64,000 nt of DNA, taken from assembly GCA_050084515.1 (NCBI GenBank), contig CM114274.1, positions 30,132,001-30,196,000 on the forward strand. Reading direction: 5' to 3'. The number at the start of each line of letters is the position of its first letter. The first letter of the stretch is position 1. Both the position numbers and the translations under genes were made by a program. The stretch comes from Blasia pusilla (lineage: Eukaryota > Marchantiophyta > Marchantiopsida > Blasiales). The notes under the pieces were generated by a model that saw nothing but the letters and a program-made list of their open reading frames with translations, was not told the origin of the DNA and ran no database searches. This document shows positions 34,320 to 46,991 of this stretch, one piece after another.

Positions 34320-35600
34320 TACCACTCTTATACTACGAGTCGATTGCAATTGCTTTGGAAACAAGGGATCGTGTTATCTCTTGGTTTGTACTCGATTGGC
34401 AAGATCTGAACCGTCCATTGTCCTCCAAAGCATGTTTTCCATGAGCCAGCGAAGGTTGAGGCGTGACTAATGAGATAACAAAACAAATTCCCTCTTTTAT
34501 CGTGCAATTTTAAAGTTGTCATCGAAGGCTCAAAATCATCGGGAATTCGAGGCAAGCGTGACTGTTGATGCTTGCCTCGACTTACCTTTGCTGGCTCATG
34601 GAAAACATGCTTTAGAAGACAATGGACGGTTCAGATCTTGCCAATTGAGTACAAACCAAGAGATAACAAAACAAACTCCCTCTTTTATCGTGCAATTTTA
34701 AAGTTGTCATCGAAGCTCAAAATCATCGGAAAAAAAATATTATGGGCCCTTGGCAGCGAGCTCCATCCTCGTGAAAATTTTCAAGATTTATGGATGATTA
34801 GGGGCGAAAAGTTTCCGAAATATTGCACCAAGTGGAAGAAGTAAGGTCTTCCAAGGGGGGTTCTTCTTGGTGTTGTTAAAACTTCCATTGGATCTACCTA
34901 AAAACCTTCTCCTACCATTGGATGCAAGTGAAACTTTGAAAAGATAGAAATCACTCCCGTTGGAACCACTTGAACGGTTCCGATCTTACTTTCCAACCTC
35001 CAACTTGGATTTAAAAATACCGATCCCCGGAACCATCTTCCATTTTTTGCTCCCTCCTTAAATGTGCATTCACTTTGGAAAAAATACCAGCCCTCTAACC
35101 CTATTTTCACATGCCTGGAAAAGTTGTAGGCTTTTTGAGTCACCAAGACTCCATTTGTGCCCTCTCATGATGCGGAGTTACCGTTCTTGCCAACATCTCC
35201 AATGGATTTTATCTTCCCACCATTGGATGGCCCTAAAAATTTGACGGCTGATGGAAAACATGCTTCTTAAGAGGATGGACGGTTCAGATCTTGCCAAATG
35301 TCCATAAAAAAAAGATAAAAATGTACTTTCCCTTTTTCATTGTGCATTTTTAATTCCGTGATTGAACCTTGAAATCCTTCGAGAAAAAATGTTCTAGGCT
35401 CTCAACAACAAGCTCCATCTTTGTGAGAAGTTCCAACATTTATGGATGACCAAGGTTGAAATTTTGCCAAAATGTTGCATCAAGAGGAAGAACTACGATC
35501 TTCTAAGAGGGGTTCTTCTTGGTGTTGTTAAAATTTCCATTGGTTATACTTTAAAACATTCTCCCACCGTTGGATTGAGCTCAAAATCTACAAGGATATG
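34320..35600. repeat. Duplicated and inverted segments in the CACTA element
   Basis: The segment 'aactccctcttttatcgtgc' plus its continuation occurs twice in direct orientation (about 34484-34550 and 34671-34735). A ~90-bp segment with 'ggaaaacatgcttt' and 'acggttcagatcttgccaa' occurs inverted at about 34378-34455 against 34590-34670, and direct again near 35250-35300. The block around 'gggttcttcttggtgttg' at 34855-34920 recurs at 35510-35575. Repeated copying and inversion inside the element's right arm explains these. Confidence 0.75.
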
Positions 35601-36375
35601 TATCACTCCCTCTTAAACCGCTTGAATGGTTCTGATCTTTCTTTTCATTGTGTGGATGCCTTCATTAATTATCCAAGGAATATTATAATTAATGAAATAG
35701 TTAATTATAATGAAATCTTTTCATAGTTCCTCCTACGGCTGGTTTTGTGGTAATATCCAATTTTCTAAACCAATGTTCTCCAAATTATATTTTCTAACAC
35801 ACGTGTGTGAGAAAACGACTCAAATTACTAAACGGGTCACGGGATATGACTAGAACATGACTAAGTCATTTCTAATACTATTTGAGTCATTATATTATGA
35901 CTTATTTTGTTATCCAAGTCATAAAAAATGATTGAACCAATAGAGTTATACTTTGAGTCATTTTGTGCATAAGTCATTCTAAGTCAAGTTATAAAAACCG
36001 TACTTTTATGCTAGTGGGAAAGTTTCCATATTGAGTATAGTTGCCGTTCCACTTTGGGAAGTGACCCTTGGCGGGTAAAGAGTCAAGGAGGTGACCTACG
36101 AGCATAGGTTACCGTGGAGAGAGTTTGGGAGAGGGAAGGGGATATATCTCCGAGAGAGAGAGAGAGATTATGGTATTTCTTGTCACGATGTTTGGATGCC
36201 ATGAGTTAGCACGAGATCATACGTGTTTGTGTGTGTGTGTGTTCAGTGACAACGATGTTTGTTGTGTAACGATGTGTATACGCACGACAAAGATCTACTC
36301 AAAAATTATCATCATAGAGATTTACATTAACAATTTTGATTCATATCAAAAGTGTTAATAGGAAACCCTCAAGTT

Positions 36376-36621
36376 TTAATACAAGAAAGCTAAGAAAACC
36401 CATATTGTTATGGATTCTAATACCCTTATTGATAAATCTCTAATTCCAAATTGTGAAAGACTATTTATAGGATGATAAAGAGCTTGGAGCACTCTTCTTA
36501 TCCTCTGTTCATCGCCCTTTGTGCCTAAAACAAAGTAACCAAACCTCAGAGGAGCGGCCATTCCAATTTTTTTGGTTGAACTAGATATTCTTGGATATAC
36601 TTGTCTCATGGCCAACATCAC
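36376..36621 (-). pseudogene. Glycosyltransferase family 14 gene fragment
   Basis: The 81-codon minus-strand frame contains 'APLRFGYFVLGTKGDEQRIRRVLQALYHPIN'-type sequence (quoted in parts: 'FGYFVLGTKGDEQR', 'RRVLQALYHPIN'). This is the opening of the Core-2/I-branching enzyme fold in plant GT14 proteins ('PRLAYLISGTKGDxxRLxRTLxALYHPxN'). Only about 45 residues match before the frame drifts into unrelated sequence. GT14 proteins are Golgi type II membrane enzymes of about 400 residues, so this is a small fragment. It may have been dropped here by a transposon, since it lies 90 bp beyond element 3. Confidence 0.65.
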
Positions 36622-36740
36622 GAGTTGTTAAGAATCCCATAGCTTTGCTCTATTCGTGAGAGGGGGAGAGGGGGGACCTAAAAAGAAGAGACACCAAGGG
36701 CACACCCGACCGGGATGAAAGAATAAAGGGGACGTCCCCC

Positions 36741-37221
36741 CTACAAGCTAAACTTACCAATAGCAAAGACAATATCAACAAGGTCTATAGAAACATGACT
36801 GCCACGAGGAGGGCGTTTAGCAACGGTGTCTCTGACGACCCGAGCCTGCCTTAAAAGCACATTGGATTGGGCATTGTCTTCGCCAACCCTAAACGATGGA
36901 GATCCTTTGGCACAATAAAAGATTGCAATAGCCAAAGACAACCCATTTCTCAACCACACATGATGAACAAGATTTGTGAGGAATAAGTCAAACTTCTCCC
37001 CCATAGCTTCATACATCTGTATGGATCAAAGACAAATTGATGTCCATCATGAAGTCCATAAGAGAGATAGGTTTCTTCGCGTGAGCAATCTCCTCTGCCA
37101 CCATATCACCTCCCACATCTATATTACTATTGGAGAATGCCTTCTTGATTTGCAAACACCCATATGTTTGACACATGACACTTGGGCAACAAGAAAATGT
37201 TTCATATGCGACGGGCAACAA
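36741..37221 (-). other. Two adjoining minus-strand frames, not recognised
   Basis: Frames 37009-37221 (70 codons) and 36741-37016 (91 codons) overlap by 8 bp. The second contains an even, protein-like stretch ('NAQSNVLLRQARVVRDTVAK') and a hydrophobic segment. I do not recognise a family. They could be a broken gene or a captured fragment; a functional gene is not supported. Confidence 0.25.
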
Positions 37222-37521
37222 ATTTTTATTTATTTATTTGTGTATAACACCATTATTTCTCTCTCGTGCACTAAAAAAACTCTTCAAACATTTTTTTATA
37301 ATTCGTGCATTGCGTAAGCACCTTACTAGTAATAAAATAAAATCTCCAAAATATGTAACAAAAATAGATAATTTGTTCAGATGAAAATTCAAAATTTTCA
37401 TCCGATCAAATTTGAAACCTTCTCCAAAGAATGAGTGGAACCCCCGAATAAGAATCCACTTCTATAGTGGTTTTGGGTTACAAAGCCGCCGTCGAAACCA
37501 CACCCAGACACGCAGTCCTTC

Positions 37522-37550
37522 TTTCCCGCCACATTTGATGGCTTCCCGCC
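37522..37550 (+). promoter_or_regulatory. Two E2F-type sites upstream of MSH2
   Basis: TTTCCCGCC (37522-37530) is the exact E2F/DP consensus, and CTTCCCGCC (37542-37550) is one base off. They lie 20 bp apart and about 430 bp before the MSH2 start codon. MSH2 is a known E2F-controlled S-phase gene in other organisms, so the location makes sense; function here is inferred. Confidence 0.6.
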
Positions 37551-37958
37551 ATTACCGTCTCCACCGCTCCTGCCAAACTCCCCCACTCTTCTGCTCTGGT
37601 TCGCAAGTACGTCGAGCGTATGCGTGTGACACATTCGACTCCGATTCGAAAACCTCGAGTGTCACGGGCGATTGCTGCGTAGCCTCTCTGGCCGCCGAGC
37701 GTTCCTAGCAGCGCAGAGGACAGGAAATTCTCGAACTTGCTGCCGTGCTTCAGTTTCCGCGGTGGAAAATTCCCCGTCTCTGCATATGATCGCCGCTCGT
37801 TCTTGTGGCCGCCCTGTTCCGAATCGGGAGACTTTTTGGTGAATTTCTGCGCATGCGTGCTTGTTGTTCATCTCGGCGTATCCGGGCGGGAGAGCGGGGA
37901 GAGGTGGTGCCTGGAGGTTTTCTGGCATGTTCTGAACTGTCCTAGGGAGAAAGGATTG

Positions 37959-40900
37959 ATGGCCGGAGACGATGAGGCGGGGATGGACAATGTCGAGGAG
38001 CCTAAGTTGCCGGAGTTTAAGCTTGGTAAGGATCCTTCCGAATCAAGGAGCGATGGTAGAGAGTTAGAGTTCGGCGTGGCCTCCTCAGCGTGGGAAGCCG
38101 GGGCGTTGTGTACTTCTGTTGTTGCGATTTTTCGGTGCGGGTTTTGTATCGTGGCGCGGAGTTGGTTTCGAAATGTTTTGCTGTGAAAATGAGTATTCTT
38201 TCCGTTCTGCGGTGAATGGTCACCTGCAATTGTCCCCTGCATGAGCGTCGAGATTGCTAGGTCGGGTTCTGCCAATCCGTGCAGTCGAATGGGATTTTCG
38301 AGCTTGAATTGTGGTAGCATTCTCTTTAATCGTGGGACTGGACGAGCATTTCATTTTGAAGGCGCATTGTCTTGTGGCCTTGCTCTCCCAATTAGAGACT
38401 GGTCTTATTTTTAGAAGGTGCGAGGTGGCGTGGAATCGTATTCTTACATCGCGTCTGGTGGTCGCTTCATGAAATGCAGACGCGAAGCAGGCATTAGGGT
38501 TTATCAGCTTCTACAGCAACCTACCTGATGTGAGCAATGCTCTCTCGAACTTGCAGCTTGACCTGCTTCAGTGCTGTGAACTGTCCAGATTCCATCCCTT
38601 CATTCTTCCTAGTGAGGCTTTGCTACGAGAAGAACTGCTGGATTTATCCGTCTGATTTTTGGATTTTGCATGTGCAGGACTCGAAGGTGGTGCGATTCTT
38701 TGATCGTAAGGTATTCTCTCTAACTTTTCTTGGAAGTCATTATCGACGATTACTCGAAGTTCGCCATATCGAAGTCTGTAAATTTCGTGCGTCGCGCGCA
38801 TGTGTCCACATGAAGTCAGGACTTGGTTCGCTCATCGTCTAAGCCCGTACTTCCTCTGTTAATCTCTTTCTGGTTTTCTTGACGGAATTAAAGTCTAAAC
38901 CTTGTCTTTTGGGATCAACTAATGAATCGGGTGAAGCCACAGCGCATCGCACTCGGGAGTTATCTGATTCTACCGGTCGTCTGTCATTCTTATACGTTAA
39001 GATTTGTGGGCGAACCTCAGTCGGTGTTCACTTGTCTGGAGTGTCTGCTTTGGATTTCTGACTCCGCGGAAAAAAATTCGGATGCAGGAGTACTACACAG
39101 CTCATGGGGACAATGCTACCTTCATTGCGAAAACCTACTACAAGACTTTGACTGCTCTGCGTCAACTGGGAAATGGATCCAACACTCTGTCTGGAGTCAG
39201 CATTAGCAGGAGTATGTTCGAATCCATTATTCGCGACCTGCTGCTGGAGAGAACCGATCACTCGGTGGAGCTATATGAGGGCAGTGGGTCAAAATGGTCC
39301 TTGGTGAAGTCTGGAACCCCTGGAAAACTCGGTTGCTTTGAGGATGTTCTCTTTGCGAGCAACGAGATGCAGGAGACGCCAGTGGTCGTGGCAGTGCAGT
39401 TGGCTATGCGCGAAAGCGAACGTTCCGTGGGTCTAGCATTTGTAGACCTGACCAGGAGAACGCTGGGATTGACGGAATTCATAGACGATGAGCAGTTCAC
39501 AAATCTCGAGTCTGCCCTGGTGGCTCTAGGCTGCCGGGAATGTATAGTGCCCCAGGAGTCCGGGAAGTCCCCAGATGCACGAAGGCTGCGCGATTTGATG
39601 CTTCGATGCAACGTTCTTCTCACAGAAAGAAAAAAGAATGAGTTCCGAGCGAGAGACTTGGAGCAAGATCTGGGCCGCTTGATCAAAGGTCCAGTGGAAC
39701 AGCACAGGGACCTGGTCGCAGGGTATGAGGGAGCAGCTTCTGCCCTCGCAGCTCTACTGGCTTACACTGATCTGCTTGCTGATGGTGGCAGCTACGGGAA
39801 ATATGTTTTGCAACCCTACAGCCTCGACACCTATATGCGTCTGGATGCTGCAGCCTTACGTGCCCTGAATGTTATGGAGAGTAAATTGGACGGCAACAAA
39901 AATTTCAGCTTATTCGGCCTAATGAATCGGACTTGCACGGCAGGGATGGGCAAGAGGCTCCTCAATAGATGGTTGAAACAACCTCTGCTCGACGTCGAAG
40001 AGATTAGGAAACGTCATGACGTAGTGCAGGCGTTTACGGACAACGCAACGCTGAGGCAAGATTTACGCCAGCACTTGAGGCGGGTTCCTGACATCGAGCG
40101 TCTAACTCGAAAAGTTGAGAAAAGAACTGCAAACTTGCAAGACATTGTCAAGCTTTATCAGGTGAGCTCAATTTCTTATTTTGTGTGGAAGCAGTGCCTG
40201 TAGGTGTGATCCCGAGAAGCCGCTACTAGTATTCTTCAGCATGGGAACATGTTTTCTCGTTTTCTCTCCATCGCTTGAAGATTTGCAATTAGAGTACTGC
40301 GCTCATGAAGTGTCCTCCTTCATCTCCATCCATAGCAAGTCTGCAGCTGGATCTATGGAGGGGCTTTTGTGAGGCCCTTTTAACGTGTCTTCTGCTTCCA
40401 GGCAAGTGTTCGACTGCCGTTTATCAAAGAAGTGCTAGACAGCTACAGTGGCGAATTTGGGACTTTGCTGAGAGAGAGATATATCCAGTCATTGGAAGAA
40501 TGGATTGGACCAGAGCATCTTAGCAAGTACGACGGTCTGGTAGAGGCTGCCGTCGATCTCGACCAACTTCAGCATGGAGAGTACATAATTGCATCTGCCT
40601 ATGATAGCAGCTTACAAGAGATCAAAGAGGAGAGAGATAAGGTGGAAGAGTCAATCCAAAAAGCTCACCAGCTAGCAGCTAGCGATCTGGATCTTCCCAT
40701 AGAGAAGGCTCTGAAGCTCGACAAGACGACCCAGTTCGGTCATGTGTTTCGAATCACGAAGAAGGAAGAGCCGAAGGTTCGAAAGAAACTAAGCAGTGCC
40801 AACTACATAACTCTCGAGACTCGCAAAGATGGGGTGAAGTTCACCAATGCCAAGCTCCGTAGATACAGCGAGCAGTACTCAAAGCTGAGCGAGGATTACA

Positions 40901-43900
40901 GCACTACACAACGTGAGCTGGTCAGCAAAGTGGTGGAGGTGGCAGCGACCTTTCTCGAGGTGAGAATGTCACCCACATTCTTCTCACTTTTCCTCCTTTC
41001 GGAACTCTAAGGGCATGAGAGAACTACAAATGTGTCACTATCTATACCGTTTCTCTTCACGACATAGACATATTCAGAGATTCGCAATGACAACATTGTG
41101 CGATTCAGAATTATAAGTCTCCTCTGGTAAACTTGTGGCAGGTATTCGAGGGAGTTGCAACTCTTTTAGCAGACATGGACGTGTTGCTGGGCTTCGCGGA
41201 TCTGGCTGCGTCCAGTCCGTCACCCTATGTTCGCCCTACGGTCACGACTGGGGTACAAGCACGTAACCTGTCATGGTCGGCGCGGCTACAATAGATTATG
41301 GTTGTGTTGTTCCTCGGGGTGTCAAGGGAATGGTTCCGTTTGTTCTGACCACCCAGTGAAGATTGTTGCTGGTTGGATGGTTCGACTTAGCTACTTGACA
41401 AGGAATCCAATTCTCAGTGTCGGCCATGGGGGCCCAGTCTCAATAATGTCCGAGGTTGTACCAGAAGAGGCTTGTAGTTCTCCCTGACCGAATTTGTGGA
41501 GGGTGCAGGACGTTGGGGATATTATATTGGAAGGAAGTAGACATCCATGCGTAGAAGCACAAGAGGGTGTCAATTTCATCGCCAATGATTGCCGCCTGGT
41601 ATGGTCATCTGTGCAGTAAAGAAAGTCAAGAAAGTGTCTATTCACCATTGTTGATCACAACGTGTTAATCCATCGTGTTACAGCAACCAGTTTGAGTTGA
41701 AGCTTTGGATGCTCTTGGGTAGAAGCCTTATGTGCTGTATTCTAAGGTGTCTTGTTTCCCGCATGGTTTCATCACATAGTCTTGTAACTCTGCAGGTGAG
41801 AGGCAAGAGTTGGTTCCAGATAATCACTGGACCGAACATGGGAGGAAAGTCGACTTTTATTCGACAGGTTTGTTCCCACAATTGTTAGTCTACCATGCCT
41901 TGGCACATTTAGTCAGTCTATGGTGCTCAGATTTCAAAGTGGAATGTCTTGATTTTTTGGGAGCCCGATTCCATGTCCTCCTAGGAAAGTCCTAGCGCAA
42001 ATGTTTCAGTGACCTTTGTTGTTCCTTTGCAGGTTGGAGTAAATGTGTTGATGGCACAAGTAGGATGCTTTGTTCCCTGTGATCGTGCAGACATCAGTGT
42101 GCGTGATTGCATTTTTGCTCGAGTAGGAGCTGGAGATTGCCAGGTTTAACTCTTACCCTACCTAGTCCCACCTTGTTTTACTTGCAGCCAAATAACCCCC
42201 GTTCTGATTTGAAGCCGTAAATGTTGCAATAGCAACCTCCACTGCTAGAGATCTGCCCAAACTCCAGTTGTCTCATGTTTTGAGTCTCTAGAACTGGTTG
42301 GGACTATGAATAAGTGTTGACTGCTTCCCTGTCCTATATTATCTTTCTAGTATGCGGCCCATTCCCAAATCCTCTGCATGCTGCCTGTTCCTGCCCAGTC
42401 TTTGGCCACCTGCTTGGTTTAGACTAGGCAAATGCTATTCTCGAGGCTGGATAGGTTACTTGGATTGGGTATGGGTAGTGATCAAAATTTCTGAAGTTTT
42501 GGATTGAATCCGTCGTGAGAGTCCCTCTACTCTTTTCTTCTCATGCCTTGGCATCACACATATCTGTATCTGGCTATCTGCAGCTGCGTGGAGTGTCGAC
42601 ATTCATGGCTGAAATGTTGGAGACAGCTAGTATATTGAAGTCTGCAACAGAAAGGTCTCTCATCATCATTGATGAACTTGGACGGGGCACGTCAACCTAC
42701 GATGGTTTTGGTAGGTCACTGGTGCCTCTCTTGTCATCCTGGTGCTTTGCCTAGTACTATTTAGATGAGTAGTAGTCACATTACAAGGCTGTAGAGCAGA
42801 GCACAGGATAGGAATTTTCTGTGGACAAGAAAAATCCAGAGCAATGTCGGGCCGGATGCTGTTAGATCGGACGGGCGGGTAGTGTTTTGAAGCTTGTAAC
42901 CGGGTTGAAACTGTGCACCCAGGTTGGGCCACGACTTACTTAACAAGAGTTGATATAAGGGTTGTAGGGGCTTTGTCTGGGTAAATAGTTTCATCCTTTC
43001 AAGGTGAATGACTTGGTGGGCATCAACCTCAGCTCATCAGCAACGCTTTTTCATGGTTTTTAAACCTCTCGCAGAAGATGTGTAGTTATGTCTTCGTTTC
43101 GTGCACAGGCTCACAGTATGAGGATTGTTGATGGCTGGTGGACTGCAGGATTGGCATGGGCTATTTGTGAATACTTGGTGGAAGTTATTCGAGCTCCTAC
43201 GCTGTTTGCTACTCATTTCCACGAGTTGACTGCTCTATCTAAACGCCAAGGGCTCCTTGTGCATGGTCCGGCCAAAGGGCCTCCCGTGGGTATTGCCAAC
43301 TTTCATGTCAGTGCCCACATAGATTCGCAGTCCCGGAAGCTTGCCATGCTTTACAAGGTAACCAATCTTTTCCTTCAGCTCAAAGCTTTTGCTCATCTAC
43401 TTGTCCCTTCTTTTCCCGCCAGTCGAAACTTCGGAAATCATCGCTTTCCTTTCGACGTAGAAGTCTAATTTACTCATGATATCCAATTGTGTTTCCCGGC
43501 AGCTGGAGCAAGGACCGTGCGACCAGAGCTTTGGAATTCACGTGGCCGAGTTTGCCCACTTTCCTGAGAGTGTGGTGGAACTTGCACGGGAGAAAGCAGC
43601 CGAATTGGAGGACTTTTCTCCTTCTGGCCTTGATTTGATGACCAAGCAGCACGAGGAGGTAGGTCTTCAAATATCTTCTGCCACTCGAATTCCTGGCTGA
43701 GACTTATACTCTACTGGCAGGACAGTTGAAACGGGTCATATAGAATGGCAGGCACGAAGTTTCCTGTTCTTATTCCTGATAGCAGCCTCTGGGTCCCTAC
43801 GACGAGCCATACATTCGTGTCCATCTCTCAAAGGAAGGCGAGTTCTCAGATAAGTCTGGGTCTCGGTAGTGCGCATGTGCTCTGGGAAGGAAGATTGTGC

Positions 43901-44455
43901 TCTTTTGTGAGCTAGTCTGGTTCCTGGCCATAGCAGTGGGCAGTCTTTCTCCCGCAGCCCACAGAAGAAAGTTGTCCTGCACTCGTAAACTGGTAATTGC
44001 AGTGGCGCTTCGACGGATTGCGTCTGTCGCAGGATGATTTCGAACGCGGGATTATCAGTAGATGGCGGACATGGATTTCTTTTGACCTTTCATCATCATC
44101 TTAGCGGGGATTTGTCATACGTCTTAAACCTAAAGTAGTGATTAATCTCTGAAGCTTTGTTTATAGACGGTAGAGGGCGGAGTTCTGTCACGAGGTAAGG
44201 AAGTGTGAGTTTTCCTTGGGCAAACTTTCGGCTAACGGTAATCATTGCCTATGAGAGCAGGTTGGTGCCAAGCGAAAGCGAGTGATTTGTCCAGATGACA
44301 GAAGCAATGAGCGCGCCCGCCGATTTCTACAAGATTTTGCCGACCTTCCGCTGGATCAGATGACTCCTACCGCCGCCGTTAAAGAGGTTGCGAAGCTCAA
44401 GAGCGACTTTCTGGCAGACGCTGCAAATAGTGCCTGGTTGGAACAGTTTGCCTAA
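37959..44455 (+). CDS. MSH2: DNA mismatch repair protein MSH2, 13 exons
   Basis: Forms MutS-alpha (with MSH6) and MutS-beta (with MSH3) in the nucleus to recognise mismatches and loops. Exons, all GT-AG: 37959-38025, 38480-38529, 38678-38710, 39088-40161, 40402-40959, 41142-41252, 41509-41598, 41796-41867, 42033-42143, 42584-42710, 43149-43357, 43503-43658, 44261-44455; 2,853 nt, 950 residues (Arabidopsis about 937). The mismatch-binding domain starts with 'VRFFDRKEYYTAHG' (about residue 43 on). Connector, lever and clamp domains fill residues about 140-640. Walker A 'GPNMGGKST' is at 673-681, Walker B 'LIIIDE' at 748-753, signature 'DELGRGTS' at 752-759, then 'ATHFHEL'. The start is supported by the plant-like N-terminus '[15 protein letters not shown]', which is restored only by joining exons 1 and 2. 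All frames join cleanly; the gene looks functional. Confidence 0.96.
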
Positions 44456-46991
44456 TGTCCTCTGCGAAGCCCAGTCTTGAAGCCAACTGGCTTCAGCCAT
44501 GATTTCGACATCCATATCTTTCCCCACCTTTCGGATCCTGCCATTGATAGCCCTTGATTCTGTCTTGGATGGTCCTAGCCAGTCCCAAAGTCGGAGGAAA
44601 GGGAGCGATGGTGCGCCAACAAACCGTCTAATCCAAAGGTGGGTTTCTGTAAAGTAAGCAGTTGCGTCTGGCAACCAGCTCCATTTGTACATTGTGTAAC
44701 AGTAAAAGCATTTTGCAGCGTAATGATCACGAACGTACGGCGATTTACTGGTTGTCTGACTCATGTCGTCCGATTGGTATTAGACTGCATTCTGGAAAAG
44801 CCTCAGGTCGTGAATCTTGTAACATGAGATCGTTGGTCTCATTGATGCGAGAGACAGTAGCTCCGCTGCACGGTTCCTTCACAGTCGGCCTGTCGTACTC
44901 ACACGTGGTAATAGTTGCAACTCACTCAAAATCTATGGCGAGGATTCGCTGGTGCCTCTTTTTATCAGTGGCATGTATGGAGTCGCCAATTGTACGATAG
45001 AATTCCCGTACTTCCGCCGCAGGCACCAGAGAGTCGTCATCTGCTGCCCCATAATATGAGTGCCCGGTATATGAGAGCAGCGCACGTGGTGCTGGAATGG
45101 TAGTCACTCCGATTCGCTTTTTCCGTAGCAGGTGCCGTGATCCACTGCGGAAGAAGGCAATATCTTCCCTGGCGGAAAATCGAGCAAGATCTCTCAAAGC
45201 CCGGTCTTGTCGGCCTGATGTTGTATCCTACTGTGACGACTCGTTGCTTGTAGTTGCTGCCGACTTGCTGGAGGAGCTGGCAGGGATTGAGACTCGAATT
45301 TGGTAGCAGTTCAGTGACAACCAAAGTCGTTCCATGGTGAACTTCGGATACGTCAGTGGGAGTCTTGTCGATGCGACTGGGGAAATCATTTTTGGAGGAC
45401 GTACGAGAAATATCCGGAGCCAGGCAACTTTGCATGCGGTGTCACACACGAAGTGTAGCCCCAGATACGTCCTTCAGTTTGCATTCTTTCTTCGATGCGA
45501 AGATGACCACATGTTATCACGGGGCCATTCATTGCAAAGCAGCGCGTGAACCATCCCTTTATTCATCGGTGTGCCGCGTAAGTCGGGGATTGTCGCATAT
45601 ACACGTTCAGAGAAATGGGTCATGTCTCCAGAAGATGGCAGCCGACTCCTTTCCCGTTCGTTAGTATCAGGGTGGGGTGGAGGATGATTTCTGAGCTGGG
45701 TACTTGCAGACAAGACGAGAATGCTGTCGCTTGCATTTGACGCTTGCGGCTCGTCGTGCAGTAGGATTCGCTCGTTGTCGGTCTCGCCTAGCAGCTGATT
45801 GCATCATCACCCATAAGTCTGGATCTCGAGGACACATTCCACGTGCCTATCGACTCGCTTTACGAGGGGTCTGGGCCCTCGGTTTCCCGAGTTCTCAAGG
45901 ACACCAGAACTGCTTTGTTATGCTCCACATACGCTCTTAGTCCGAATCCGGATTTCACTTCAACCGTCTCCGCTCGTCGACTTGGCAATCACTCTAGCGC
46001 GGTGTCCTTGCATCACATGACACGAACGCGGCGATCTGTCATGTGATGCAAGGACGGTTGCAGTCGTCCACCGCAAATTCCAGGACGACTGCAACCGGAA
46101 CGAATCCGCATCTCATGGGACTTGGTTGACAGTTGTTGTGACCCGATTCATCCGTCAGGTGCGAGCAAGTCCCCGAAAGGTAGGAGAAAATTAGAGGAAA
46201 TTTAATGATGTGTGGGAAGTCAGCTGCTGTGGTAAGCGGGGTGGGGTTCATATGTTCATCTTACCACTTCTACACTTGGCCTCGCATGAACAGGTAGCAT
46301 CGAAACAGACACACATCAAAATGTAGCCCTGAATCGCCGCTGATACAATGTCTTCAACAGTTCACGAGCCTCGAACGCGGCGATCTTCCGGAAGTCGAAG
46401 CACGGGAAAAAGATGTGCTTTAAACCGGCATTAAGAGCTGGAATCAGACACCATTTGCTGTAATCATCATGCTTCCGGGGCATCCACCAGAAGCGCGAAA
46501 TATGGTATTCATACACTCAAGGTGAGCAAGAGTATTATAGTAGGTCATTATCGGCATTGGTTGCGAGTTCCAGGTATACAGGCCTCGCACAGTCCCCACC
46601 GACAACCTGTGTCCTTTGCTAACACATGCGTCTAACGCCCAAGCCAGCGTTCTCGTCGGATGCTGTTGAGAAAGGTGCTATCCAATTTGGTATTCCATGG
46701 GACCACTATCTCTTTAAATTATTCCGATTGCGATTAGCATCCCATCCCCCCACGCCGCACGTCACGCCACACACACGGGAGAAGTGTTTCACACGAGATC
46801 TAGGGTCTGGGTTCCCTTCCATAGAAACTTACATAATCTGCCCAGCATCAGTCTGGTAATGTCTCGTAATGTGCGCGAAGGGCTGGTGGATCTCCCACGA
46901 TGCTCACCTAGTCGTCTCTTCGTTTTTTCGTGTCCGCTCCTCTTGAGAATCTTCTATTTCTCGCCTCTTTCTTCCCCTCCGCTGCTCCACC
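44456..46991. other. Intergenic region between MSH2 and DMP
   Basis: Holds the MSH2 3' flank and the upstream region of the DMP gene. No convincing protein frame. Open frames of 60-145 codons occur on both strands but show no domain, and their composition fits GC-moderate noncoding DNA. Two perfect hairpins (46004-46097) are listed separately. Confidence 0.5.
46004..46097. repeat. Two back-to-back perfect hairpins
   Basis: First: 19-bp arms GTCCTTGCATCACATGACA at 46004-46022 and its exact complement at 46037-46055, with a 14-nt loop. Second: 15-bp arms CGGTTGCAGTCGTCC at 46055-46069 and its complement at 46083-46097, with a 13-nt loop. The two structures share base 46055. They are about 0.9 kb upstream of the DMP gene. 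Confidence 0.9.

Noticed and set aside
37737-38186. Longer MSH2 N-terminus, or a separate 149-codon protein
   Set aside because: The upstream part has no ATG in frame, and the part after 38025 is intron. The MSH2 start at 37959 with exon 1 ending at 38025 restores the conserved N-terminus.
44327-44764. 145-codon minus-strand gene
   Set aside because: It overlaps the last MSH2 exon on the opposite strand and has no recognisable domain.
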